Shown here piece after piece: positions 27,697 through 35,676 of a stretch of 64,000 bases of DNA; position 1 is the stretch's first letter; the number at the start of each line of letters is the position of its first letter. Both the position numbers and the translations under genes were made by a program. The stretch is from DASUFP01 sp036274495 (GTDB lineage Bacteria; Bacteroidota; Bacteroidia; AKYH767-A; OLB10). Location: the NCBI GenBank assembly GCA_036274495.1, contig DASUFP010000032.1, positions 1-64,000 of the forward strand. The letters run 5' to 3'. The notes beneath the pieces were generated by a model that was not told the origin of the DNA, did not search any database, and saw only the letters and a program-made list of their open reading frames with translations.

Positions 27697-27714
27697 GCTT
27701 GAATTTATCTCTGC

Positions 27715-28284
27715 TTACTTTGCCACAATAACTTTAGCATGACGTATTACTTTCCCGTTAAGAAGGTAGCCGCATTCTGCCTCATCAATTATTATATCGT
27801 GCTGTTTAGTATCATTTGCAGCTACTATTGAAATAGCCTCATGAAAATCGGGATTGAACTCTTCTCCTACAGAAATCATTTTTTTTAATCCTTTCTGTTC
27901 CAAAATCGCATTGAGCTTATTTTGAATCAAAACAACACCCTCAAAAGCTGTGGTATTGCTTTCGGTATTCTGGATTGCATTTATTGCCCGTTCAAAATCA
28001 TCAAGTACAGGTAATAAAGAGCTTATAGTTGCTTCACCTGCCGATTTCAGTAATTCACTTCTTTCGCGTGCGCTTCTTTTGCGGAAGTTGTCAAATTCGG
28101 AATAGAGCCGGAGCAATTTATCCTGACTCTCCCCTAATTCTCTCCTTAATCTGCTGCCCTCATCTTCTTCTGAATCTGATTGCTTTGGTGTCGGTTCCTC
28201 CATTTCAGGTGAAAAGGGTTCACCTGCAGCCACCATCTCCTCATGTTCTTTATGGGAGTTGTCTGCCTTTTGCTCTTTCTTCAT
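27715..28284 (-). CDS. grpE: Nucleotide exchange factor GrpE
   Basis: 189 aa. An acidic, low-complexity N-terminus (EMEEPTPKQSDSEEDEGS) is followed by the long dimerisation helix, the SEFDNFRKRSARERSEL signature and the C-terminal beta-wing ending GYLLNGKVIRHAKVIVAK. GrpE releases ADP from DnaK. It is first in an operon with dnaJ; a -7 box lies about 70 bases upstream. No CIRCE-type inverted repeat was seen before it. Confidence 0.95.
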   Translation of the reverse strand: MKKEQKADNSHKEHEEMVAAGEPFSPEMEEPTPKQSDSEEDEGSRLRRELGESQDKLLRLYSEFDNFRKRSARERSELLKSAGEATISSLLPVLDDFERAINAIQNTESNTTAFEGVVLIQNKLNAILEQKGLKKMISVGEEFNPDFHEAISIVAANDTKQHDIIIDEAECGYLLNGKVIRHAKVIVAK

Positions 28285-28354
28285 GCTATATTTTAAGTTT
28301 TATTACTGATAGTGTGCAGCCTCTCAAATACTTTGCCATCGCCAATTTGGCAGG

Positions 28355-28362
28355 CAAAAGTA
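28355..28362 (-). promoter_or_regulatory. Candidate -7 box (TACTTTTG) for grpE-dnaJ
   Basis: Minus-strand TACTTTTG matches TAnnTTTG and predicts a leader of about 65 bases before the grpE ATG. It lies next to the terminator of the upstream thioredoxin gene, so the two functions abut. The -33 element is not obvious. Confidence 0.45.
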
Positions 28363-28365
28363 AAC

Positions 28366-28397
28366 AAAAACGACAGACACCTTTCGGGTGCCTGTCG
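28366..28397 (-). terminator. Intrinsic terminator of the TlpA-like gene
   Basis: Read on the minus strand, CGACAGGCACC pairs with GGTGTCTGTCG across a 5-base loop (11-bp stem with one G-T wobble), followed by TTTTTGTTT. It lies 30 bases after the stop of the thioredoxin-family gene. Confidence 0.85.
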
Positions 28398-28427
28398 CAG
28401 ATAGTATTATAACCTATTGAAAATTAA

Positions 28428-28952
28428 TTATTTGACTAATTTCTGAATGGCTTGTTCCAAGGCCGGCCCTCTCAAATTAGTGCCAACAATAACGCCATTT
28501 TGGTCTATGAGAAAATTAGTAGGAATTGAATTTACACCATAAATCTGGGCAGGTTTTGATTTCCATCCGCCAAGATCGCTAACGTGGTAAGGCCAGACCA
28601 ACTTATCCTGCTGAATAGCTTTCATCCATGCCTCTTTACTTTGATCGAGTGATACGCTATAAACCGTAAACCCTTTAGCATTCTTAAATTTAGCATTCTT
28701 GAACTTATTGTAAGCTGCTACGACATTTGGATTTTCGTATCTGCAGGGTCCACACCAGGAGGCCCAAAAATCAAGCAATACAATTTTGCCATGCAAAGAG
28801 GAAAGTGAAATCGTTTTTCCTTCGGGACTGCTAAAAGCAAGGTCGATTGCTTTGTCTCCCACATTAGTTCCCTGAAGAGCCTGACGGCTGGCGAATCCAA
28901 AGCCGATAGCAGAAATGCCGGCTATTAAAAGTATGATCCTGAATCGTTTCAT
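28428..28952 (-). CDS. TlpA/ResA-like periplasmic thioredoxin-family protein
   Basis: 174 aa. The N-terminal hydrophobic segment (IILLIAGISAIGFGFASRQA) is a signal peptide or anchor. The thioredoxin fold carries LLDFWASWCGPCRYENP, with active-site WCGPC, and the cis-proline segment SIPTNFLID. It probably reduces disulfides or thioethers in the periplasm, or supports cytochrome maturation. The helix after the active site contains a small tandem duplication (FKNAKFKNAK), encoded by two 15-base units. Monocistronic, with its own promoter candidate and terminator. Confidence 0.9.
   Translation of the reverse strand: MKRFRIILLIAGISAIGFGFASRQALQGTNVGDKAIDLAFSSPEGKTISLSSLHGKIVLLDFWASWCGPCRYENPNVVAAYNKFKNAKFKNAKGFTVYSVSLDQSKEAWMKAIQQDKLVWPYHVSDLGGWKSKPAQIYGVNSIPTNFLIDQNGVIVGTNLRGPALEQAIQKLVK
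28674..28703. repeat. 15-bp tandem duplication inside the thioredoxin gene
   Basis: TTTAGCATTCTTAAA (28674-28688) is followed directly by TTTAGCATTCTTGAA (28689-28703), differing at one base. It keeps frame and adds five residues (FKNAK twice) to a surface helix of the encoded protein. Confidence 0.8.
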
Positions 28953-29022
28953 GATAATTAATATATTGATTTTGTGTTCGTTATTAATGAAATGGGGCTG
29001 AATTCCAGATCCAAATTATTAA

Positions 29023-29030
29023 CAAAAATA
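29023..29030 (-). promoter_or_regulatory. Candidate -7 box (TATTTTTG) for the thioredoxin-family gene
   Basis: Minus-strand TATTTTTG matches TAnnTTTG about 70 bases before the ATG at 28952, in the short gap after murA. No convincing -33 element was found. Confidence 0.4.
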
Positions 29031-29073
29031 GTACCAAATTCTAACATAGTAGGATCAGTGCAGATTTAATGAC

Positions 29074-30381
29074 TCAGATGCGCCTGATTTGTGCCCCTAA
29101 TTTGTTCAGCCGTTCATCGATTTTCTGGTAACCCCGGTCGATTTGTTCGATATTATGAATAATACTTTTACCCTCCGCAGAAATGGCAGCAATCAGCAAC
29201 GCCACCCCGGCCCTGATATCGGGTGAGGTCATCTGAATACCTCTGAGTGCATGTTTTTGGTTGAGTCCAATAACTGTTGCCCGATGCGGATCACAAAGAA
29301 TTATCTGGGCTCCCATATCGATCAGTTTATCAACAAAAAACAACCTGGATTCAAACATTTTCTGATGAATAAGAACAGTGCCATTTGCCTGTGTTGCCGT
29401 TACGAGCACCACACTCAAAAGGTCAGGTGTAAAGCCTGGCCAGATTGCATCTGCAATGGTAAGTATAGAGCCGTCGATGAAGGTATCAATTTCATAATGG
29501 TCCTGTGCCGGAATAAAAATATCATCGCCGCGAAATTCCATTTGAATACCGAGTCGCTTGAACACATCGGGAATAATTCCCAGATGTGAAATACCGGCAT
29601 TTTTTATGGTCAGTTCAGAGGAGGTCATTGCTGCAAGACCGATAAAACTACCAATCTCAATCATATCGGGTAACAGCCGGTGATGGGTGCCGCCCAGTTG
29701 AGTAACCCCCTCTATTGTAAGCATGTTAGAACCAATACCCGATATTTTTGCTCCCATACGATTGAGCATCAGACAAAGTTGCTGCAGGTAAGGCTCACAA
29801 GCTGCATTGTAAATGGTAGTAGTTCCTTTCGCCATCACCGCAGCCATTACGATATTCGCAGTACCGGTAACGGAAGCTTCATCAAGCAACATATAAGAAC
29901 CTGCAAGTGATTTTCCTTCGACTTTATAAAAGGACTCCTTTGAATCAAAATCAAACTTTGCACCCAGTTTCATAAATCCAATGAAATGTGTATCGAGTCG
30001 GCGTCGGCCAATTTTGTCGCCTCCGGGTTTTGGAATACAGGCTTTGCCAAAACGGGCGAGCAGCGGCCCAACAATCATGATTGAACCTCTCAGGGCAGAT
30101 GCATTTTTTGCAAATTCAGCTGTTTCAAGATAACCCAGATCAATGGAGTCGGCACAAAAAGTTACCTCTCCTTCAGCTTTCCGATTGATTTTTACGCCCA
30201 TAAATCCGAGCAATTCGATCAGTTTATTTACATCACGGATATCAGGTATATTGGTGATTGTAACAGGTTCGGCTGTCAGTAATACAGCACAAATAATTTG
30301 TAACGCCTCATTTTTTGCTCCCTGTGGGATAATGTCTCCCTTAAGGCGGGTTCCACCTGTTACTTCAAAACTGTTAGCCAT
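29074..30381 (-). CDS. murA: UDP-N-acetylglucosamine 1-carboxyvinyltransferase MurA
   Basis: First committed enzyme of peptidoglycan synthesis: it transfers enolpyruvate from PEP to UDP-GlcNAc. 435 aa, full length, with PQGAKNEALQI at the N-terminus, RGSIMIVGPLLARFG and the catalytic loop KPGGDKIGRRRLDTHF. In E. coli the loop residue is Cys115, the target of fosfomycin; here it is Asp122. An Asp at this site is known in mycobacteria, chlamydiae and other groups and makes the enzyme insensitive to fosfomycin while keeping activity. The DUF4290 gene lies 8 bases upstream on the same strand, a pairing usual in Bacteroidota. Confidence 0.96.
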   Translation of the reverse strand: MANSFEVTGGTRLKGDIIPQGAKNEALQIICAVLLTAEPVTITNIPDIRDVNKLIELLGFMGVKINRKAEGEVTFCADSIDLGYLETAEFAKNASALRGSIMIVGPLLARFGKACIPKPGGDKIGRRRLDTHFIGFMKLGAKFDFDSKESFYKVEGKSLAGSYMLLDEASVTGTANIVMAAVMAKGTTTIYNAACEPYLQQLCLMLNRMGAKISGIGSNMLTIEGVTQLGGTHHRLLPDMIEIGSFIGLAAMTSSELTIKNAGISHLGIIPDVFKRLGIQMEFRGDDIFIPAQDHYEIDTFIDGSILTIADAIWPGFTPDLLSVVLVTATQANGTVLIHQKMFESRLFFVDKLIDMGAQIILCDPHRATVIGLNQKHALRGIQMTSPDIRAGVALLIAAISAEGKSIIHNIEQIDRGYQKIDERLNKLGAQIRRI

Positions 30382-30389
30382 ACAAGTAA

Positions 30390-31040
30390 TTATCCATTTT
30401 TCCGGTGCTGTCTTCCACCACCATTGTTCGACATGCGGGAACGATTGTTCCGCGACCTGTTATTTTGTTTGCGGGCAGATGTATTTTTTTGAAGTACTTC
30501 AACATGCTGTTGCAAACGGGTGTCTTGTTTCACAGAGAGTTCCCCGCCCGACATATCAAACAAATTTTTGAATATCACCTCATCCGTAACGGAATCTTTA
30601 TTCCAGTTTACGTAAAGCATTTTCATAAAATTTGCAAGGTTAATGATCAGTTGATCACGGGATGGGGTATCCTCCATTTTTTTGAGTTCCCGTATCATAT
30701 CATCAACTATATGTCCGTAATGGCGGTATTTTATTTTAGCTGTGGGATAGGAAACAGGATGAGGTTTTACCTTGTAGGTTAATTCTGTCGGACGCTCGTA
30801 GGGAGAATCAACATCCAGCTTAAAATCACTGATAATAAACAGGTGATCCCACAGTTTGTGTTTGAAGTCGGTGATATCGCGCAGCTGTGGATTCAGCTGT
30901 CCCATTACATTCACAATAGCTCTGGCTATTTTATTGCGTTCCTCTCTGTCGTCCAAAGTAATCGCATGTTCAATAAGTTTCTGAATGTTTCTCCCATATT
31001 CGGGGATCACAAGCCTGTTACGGCCGGTATTGTATTCCAT
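30390..31040 (-). CDS. DUF4290 domain-containing protein
   Basis: 216-aa soluble protein of a Bacteroidota family without known function. The N-terminus MEYNTGRNRLVIPEYGRN and the segment DITDFKHKLWDHLFIISDF are characteristic. It is mostly helical up to about residue 170. The tail (NTSARKQNNRSRNNRSRMSNN onward) is rich in Arg, Asn and Gly, which suggests RNA or other nucleic acid binding by a disordered tail. It is probably translated together with murA, which begins 8 bases later. The conserved link with murA suggests a role near cell-wall synthesis, but this is guilt by association only. Confidence 0.85.
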   Translation of the reverse strand: MEYNTGRNRLVIPEYGRNIQKLIEHAITLDDREERNKIARAIVNVMGQLNPQLRDITDFKHKLWDHLFIISDFKLDVDSPYERPTELTYKVKPHPVSYPTAKIKYRHYGHIVDDMIRELKKMEDTPSRDQLIINLANFMKMLYVNWNKDSVTDEVIFKNLFDMSGGELSVKQDTRLQQHVEVLQKNTSARKQNNRSRNNRSRMSNNGGGRQHRKNG

Positions 31041-31204
31041 GATAATAATGTTATCGTTTGCAGTGTAATCAGATCAAAATAGGATCAGTTGTTTCAGATC
31101 CCGTTCACGGGCAAAGAGAGCAACTATCTGTCAGCTATTTGATTTGGCTCAAACGGGCTGAAATGAAAGGCTTTACAAAGTTATTAATTTTTATGATAAA
31201 AGGG

Positions 31205-33541
31205 TTATCCTACTATTTTGAGTTTGGCATACCTCAGCAGCAATTGCTTGTGCCCATGGCCCGGAAAAAAAACAGTTGCTTTTCTATCACCCGGATTACC
31301 TTCCATCTGCAGCACCTTTCCTGTGCCAAATTTCTGGTGTTCAACCTCCATTCCAACCATAATCTGGCTAGCATCACTACTGACAAAGGCATCGGTTTGA
31401 GCAGCGGACGGGTTCAGGGAGCGGGCCTTTTTAAAATTGGGTCCGGGACTTACATGTGACCGTTCAGGCTGACGCGGCACTGTCTTTGGTTTACCAAAAC
31501 CACTCCAGTTATTTAATCGTTCCTGATGGTGTTTAACGGGCGACGCATTTGTGAGGTCCAGAATACAATTCTGATCCATTTCACTGATAAACCTGCTGGG
31601 TTCACATCCGGTTAATGTTCCCCATTTATACCGGCTTACGGCGTAAGAGAGGGTTAATTGCTGTTCGGCCCTGGTTATGGCAACGTAAAAAAGCCTGCGT
31701 TCCTCTTCGAGTTCCGAACGGGATTGAACTGCCATTTGGTTTGGGAACAAATTTTCTTCGAGACCGACAATATAAACGTGTGGGAATTCGAGTCCTTTAG
31801 CTGAATGAATGGTCATCAATGAAACGGTGTCCTCATTTTCATCATCCGATTCGGCATCGGTAATCAGGGCAATATCCTGTAAATAATTAGCCAAGGAACG
31901 TTCCTCCATTCCGGGTTCTGTTTCGGGAGATGGCGCCGGCAAGGCGGTAGTTCCTTTTACAGAAAATTCCTTAATTCCATTCAGTAACTGTTCTACGTTT
32001 TCATATTTGCTGACCCCCTCTGGTGTCCTGTCGGAATAGAGTTCTTTCAATAATCCTGTTGCGCCGGCAATATGACTCGCAGCATCATATGCAACCTTTT
32101 CCTTTGCAAGTACGCCAAAACTTCTGATCATGTTTACGAAATCAACAATTCTGTTTCGGGTGGCGCCGGCAATTCCGGTTTCAACCGATTGTATGCGTTC
32201 CAGTATATTCCAAAGGCTTACCCCTTCGCGGTCGGCGGCAATTATAATTTTGTCAAACGTGGTTTTCCCTATTTCTCTTTTCGGGTAATTGATGACTCTT
32301 TTCAGCGCTTCTTCATCAACAGGATTTATTGCCAACCGCAGATAAGCTAACATATCTTTCACTTCCTTGCGGGAGTAAAACGACATTCCCCCATAGATCC
32401 GGTAGTGTATACCTCTTTTTCGAAGCGCCTCTTCCATTGCTCTTGACTGGGCATTGGTCCGGTATAAAATGGCAAACTCCCTGTTATGCAGTTGCCGGGT
32501 CATTTTTGCTTCAAAAATGGAATTGGCAACCATATGACCTTCTTCATTATCACTCAAAGCTTTTATCAGCCTGATTTTTTCTCCTGCAAGATTATCGGTC
32601 CAAACAACTTTTTGAAGCTGATCACGATTGTTTGCAATCACTGAATTTGCGGCCGTCACAATTGTTTTTGTCGAACGGTAATTTTGTTCAAGCTTGAAAG
32701 TTTTTAGTTCAGGATAATCTGCTTCAAAACTCAATATATTCTGAATATTAGCTCCCCGAAAAGCATAAATACTTTGAGCATCATCACCAACAACACAAAT
32801 ATTTTCATGTTGAGCAGCGAGTTTCCTTACAATAACATATTGGGCATAATTGGTGTCCTGAAACTCATCAACCAGGATGTATTTGAATTTATGCTGATAT
32901 TTATGCAGTACTTCAGGAAAATCTCTGAGAAGCACATAGGTATTAAAGAGGAGATCATCAAAGTCCATGGCACCCGCCTTAAAAAGTCTCTTCTGATAAA
33001 TTTCATACAAGAGATTAATCTGTGGTTTGCCGGCCTGTCGGTCTTCGGTAAGCAGTTCTCCGTTGTCCTGGTATCCTTTCCAGGAAATCAGGTTGTTTTT
33101 CGCATTTGAAATACGGTTGTATACAAGCGAAGGTTTATATACTTTATCATCAAGACCCTGATCTCTGATAACATCTTTTATCAGATTTTTGGCATCATCT
33201 GAATCATATATTGTAAATGTTGATGGAAATCCGATTCCCTCCGATTCAACCCGGAGCAGCCTTGAAAACACTGAGTGAAAAGTGCCCATCCATAAGTTTC
33301 GTGCACCATCGCCTGCCAAGGAAGAAATACGGTGTTTCATTTCTCTGGCTGCCTTATTGGTAAAAGTGAGGGCAAGGATTTGAAAAGGGTCGGTTCCTCC
33401 TTCTATAAGGTGTGCAATGCGATAAACAAGAACACGGGTTTTACCGGAGCCGGCTCCTGCAATAATCATCACCGGGCCGTCCTTGCAAATCACCGCATCC
33501 TGTTGAGGCTGGTTGAGGTGTTGAAGAAATTGCTGCATCAA
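31205..33541 (-). CDS. pcrA: ATP-dependent DNA helicase PcrA/UvrD
   Basis: Superfamily 1 3'-5' helicase, 778 aa. Motifs: Q motif LNQPQQDAV, Walker A AGAGSGKTR, motif II VDEFQDTN, motif III VGDDAQSIYAFRGA, motif IV LEQNYRST, motif V TIHSAKGLEF and motif VI LFYVAITRAEQQL. The C-terminal segment VEHQKFGTGKVLQMEG is the PcrA/UvrD Tudor-like domain that contacts RNA polymerase, so a role in nucleotide excision repair and replication-transcription conflicts is expected. The start could be either of two adjacent ATG codons. A -7 box is 35 bases upstream. Confidence 0.95.
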   Translation of the reverse strand: MMQQFLQHLNQPQQDAVICKDGPVMIIAGAGSGKTRVLVYRIAHLIEGGTDPFQILALTFTNKAAREMKHRISSLAGDGARNLWMGTFHSVFSRLLRVESEGIGFPSTFTIYDSDDAKNLIKDVIRDQGLDDKVYKPSLVYNRISNAKNNLISWKGYQDNGELLTEDRQAGKPQINLLYEIYQKRLFKAGAMDFDDLLFNTYVLLRDFPEVLHKYQHKFKYILVDEFQDTNYAQYVIVRKLAAQHENICVVGDDAQSIYAFRGANIQNILSFEADYPELKTFKLEQNYRSTKTIVTAANSVIANNRDQLQKVVWTDNLAGEKIRLIKALSDNEEGHMVANSIFEAKMTRQLHNREFAILYRTNAQSRAMEEALRKRGIHYRIYGGMSFYSRKEVKDMLAYLRLAINPVDEEALKRVINYPKREIGKTTFDKIIIAADREGVSLWNILERIQSVETGIAGATRNRIVDFVNMIRSFGVLAKEKVAYDAASHIAGATGLLKELYSDRTPEGVSKYENVEQLLNGIKEFSVKGTTALPAPSPETEPGMEERSLANYLQDIALITDAESDDENEDTVSLMTIHSAKGLEFPHVYIVGLEENLFPNQMAVQSRSELEEERRLFYVAITRAEQQLTLSYAVSRYKWGTLTGCEPSRFISEMDQNCILDLTNASPVKHHQERLNNWSGFGKPKTVPRQPERSHVSPGPNFKKARSLNPSAAQTDAFVSSDASQIMVGMEVEHQKFGTGKVLQMEGNPGDRKATVFFPGHGHKQLLLRYAKLKIVG

Positions 33542-33575
33542 AAAGCGGTTAGTCGGTAGTTAAATTTTTACCCGC

Positions 33576-33583
33576 CAAAGTTA
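33576..33583 (-). promoter_or_regulatory. Candidate -7 box (TAACTTTG) for pcrA/uvrD
   Basis: Minus-strand TAACTTTG matches TAnnTTTG and predicts a leader of about 30 bases before the helicase ATG. The same octamer also occurs upstream of ruvC and the tRNA-Leu gene. Confidence 0.45.
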
Positions 33584-33625
33584 AGTCATTTTAGGTAATT
33601 TGGCTTCTCCGTATTCTACTTCCCT

Positions 33626-34315
33626 ATGAGAAACAAGTTATTGATGCTGACGCTGTTGCTGATTCCAATAGCCGGAATGGCACAACGAAAAAAAGCAACT
33701 GTCGAATCTGACACCTCATTTTACTGGTCTGTTTACCGCAATGCTGAGAAGATTGGTGACCCTGAAGTAGCCAAAAATGCCCTTTATCAGATAATTGCCA
33801 GGACCGGCAACTGCCCCGCCTGCTATGATTCTTTGGCCCATATTTACTATGTAACAGGCGCCTATTCACAATCGTCGGCTGCTGCAGCATTGGCCGGCTC
33901 CGATAAAGGCAACAAACCATTGCTCGAATTAAAGGCCTATTCAAGTCGTAACAGTGGGGATTTGAAAGCGGCCTTAGCGTTTTTCGAACGTTTGGAAAAG
34001 GAATATCCGGGTCCCGAATATATCTATCAGCAAGCAGCCATTCAGTTCAATATGGAGCGTTATGGTGAATGCATCATGGCCTGTTCGGGTATAATAAACG
34101 ATTCGCTGAGTGCAGGAAAAAAAATTGTTATCACATATGAAAGTGGAAAGGCCCAGGAAGTGAGTTACCGGGCAGCAGCATATAATTTGAGAGGGGTTGT
34201 ATTTTTAACCACCAAGAATAAAGTTAAAGCTGCAAGTGACTTTGAAAATGCCCTGAAACTGGAACCGGATTTTATACTTGCTAAAAATAATCTTGAAAGC
34301 GCAAATAAAGAATGA
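33626..34315 (+). CDS. Secreted tetratricopeptide-repeat protein
   Basis: 229 aa. The signal peptide MRNKLLMLTLLLIPIAGMAQ is followed by a helical repeat region with TPR character: CYDSLAHIYYVTGAYSQSSAAAALA, YIYQQAAIQFNMERYGECIMACSGI and AAYNLRGVVFLTTKNKVKAASDFENALKLEPDFILAKNNL. TPR units usually bind protein partners; here the place is the periplasm. It ends 52 bases before thyA on the same strand, but its function cannot be read from that neighbour. Divergent from pcrA/uvrD. Confidence 0.82.
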   Translation: MRNKLLMLTLLLIPIAGMAQRKKATVESDTSFYWSVYRNAEKIGDPEVAKNALYQIIARTGNCPACYDSLAHIYYVTGAYSQSSAAAALAGSDKGNKPLLELKAYSSRNSGDLKAALAFFERLEKEYPGPEYIYQQAAIQFNMERYGECIMACSGIINDSLSAGKKIVITYESGKAQEVSYRAAAYNLRGVVFLTTKNKVKAASDFENALKLEPDFILAKNNLESANKE

Positions 34316-34367
34316 TCATATTTATTTGTAGCTGCTGATTGCCCTTCACAATCAACTAATCTTCATC

Positions 34368-35162
34368 ATGAAACAATATCTTGACCTCCTCAGCCATGTG
34401 ATGACAAACGGGACTGATAAAAACGACCGCACCGGTACCGGTACCAGGAGTTTGTTTGGGTACCAAATGCGTTTCGATCTCGCGGATGGGTTTCCGATGG
34501 TTACCACCAAAAAACTGCACGTGCGGTCTATTTTTCATGAATTATTATGGTTTCTCAAAGGCGATACCAATATCCGTTATCTTAAAGAAAATGGTGTCTC
34601 CATTTGGGATGAATGGGCAGACAAGGATGGGAATCTGGGCCCTGTATACGGTTATCAGTGGCGTTCGTGGCCTTCATCCGACGGGAAGCATATTGATCAA
34701 ATCACGCAACTTGTAAACCAGATTAAAAGCAAACCTGATTCGCGAAGGTTGCTGGTAAACGCATGGAATGTGGGAATGATTGAAAAGATGGCATTGCCCC
34801 CCTGTCATATCCTTTTTCAGTTTTATGTTGCAAACGGTAAACTTTCGTGTCAGCTTTATCAGAGAAGTGCCGACCTGTTTTTAGGAGTTCCTTTTAATAT
34901 TGCCTCTTATGCTCTTTTGACAATGATGATGGCACAGGTTTGTGAATTAGAACCGGGGGAATTTATTCATACGTTCGGTGATGTGCATATTTACAAAAAC
35001 CATTTCGAACAGGTGAATCTGCAGTTATCCAGAACACCTGCTCCGCTGCCAAAATTGAAAATAAACCCGGCTGTAAAAAATATTTTTGAATTCAAATATG
35101 AGGACTTTGAAATAACAGGTTATAATCCTCATCCGCCCATAAAAGCGGCTGTAGCGGTTTAA
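34368..35162 (+). CDS. thyA: Thymidylate synthase ThyA
   Basis: Converts dUMP to dTMP using methylene-tetrahydrofolate. The 264-aa length equals that of E. coli ThyA. Visible are DRTGTGTRSLFGYQMRFDL, the active-site Cys in ALPPCHILFQFYV, and the dUMP/folate site QRSADLFLGVPFNIASYALL and HIYKNHFEQ. folA follows 13 bases later, the usual pairing, because ThyA produces dihydrofolate that the reductase recycles. Confidence 0.97.
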   Translation: MKQYLDLLSHVMTNGTDKNDRTGTGTRSLFGYQMRFDLADGFPMVTTKKLHVRSIFHELLWFLKGDTNIRYLKENGVSIWDEWADKDGNLGPVYGYQWRSWPSSDGKHIDQITQLVNQIKSKPDSRRLLVNAWNVGMIEKMALPPCHILFQFYVANGKLSCQLYQRSADLFLGVPFNIASYALLTMMMAQVCELEPGEFIHTFGDVHIYKNHFEQVNLQLSRTPAPLPKLKINPAVKNIFEFKYEDFEITGYNPHPPIKAAVAV

Positions 35163-35175
35163 TAATTTTTCGAAT

Positions 35176-35676
35176 ATGATTGTATCATTGATTGTTGCTT
35201 TTGATAAAAACCGGTTGATTGGCCGTAACAATGAATTACCCTGGCACCTGCCTGCCGATTTAAAGCATTTTAAAGAAATTACAATGGGACATCACATGGT
35301 AATGGGCAGGAACACTTTTGAATCGATCGGCAAACCACTTCCCGGAAGAACTTCTGTAGTAATTACATCTAATCCTCTGTGGATTTACCCCGGTTGTATC
35401 AGTGCTCCTGATTTACAACTTGCGCTTGAAGCCTGTGAAGGTGAAAAGGAGGTTTTTATCATAGGTGGAGCTCGTGTTTTTCGTGATGCAATTGCACTTG
35501 CGGATAAATTGTATGTGACTGAGATTGATCACCAATTTGAAGGAGATACCTGGTTCCCTGAAATTGACAGAAACATCTGGGAAAGGGTTGAATCAATCCC
35601 TCACAAGAGAGACGATCGTAACAACTGGGATTATACGTTTGTAATGTACCGTAAAAAAGAATCAGGCAACTTTTAA
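35176..35676 (+). CDS. folA: Dihydrofolate reductase
   Basis: 166 aa; recycles the dihydrofolate made by ThyA to tetrahydrofolate with NADPH. It has IVAFDKNRLIGRNNELPWHLPADLKHFK (folate pocket, with Asp in the LPADLKHF segment), MGRNTFESIGKPLPGR and FIIGGARVFRDA (NADPH loop). Its last 15 bases overlap the end of clpX on the opposite strand, so transcripts of the two operons collide at this point. No terminator is visible there. Confidence 0.96.
   Translation: MIVSLIVAFDKNRLIGRNNELPWHLPADLKHFKEITMGHHMVMGRNTFESIGKPLPGRTSVVITSNPLWIYPGCISAPDLQLALEACEGEKEVFIIGGARVFRDAIALADKLYVTEIDHQFEGDTWFPEIDRNIWERVESIPHKRDDRNNWDYTFVMYRKKESGNF

Noticed and set aside
27061..27702. 213-aa open frame opposite dnaJ and another of 73 aa beside it
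   Set aside because: Mirror frame of a clear dnaJ gene; its translation has no family signature and follows the codon pattern of the opposite strand.
28285..28354. CIRCE heat-shock operator upstream of grpE
   Set aside because: No TTAGCACTC-N9-GAGTGCTAA type inverted repeat found in the region.
31100..31115. Short CCCG/CGGG palindrome between DUF4290 and pcrA/uvrD
   Set aside because: Stem of only four or five pairs and no T-run after it on either strand, so not called a terminator.
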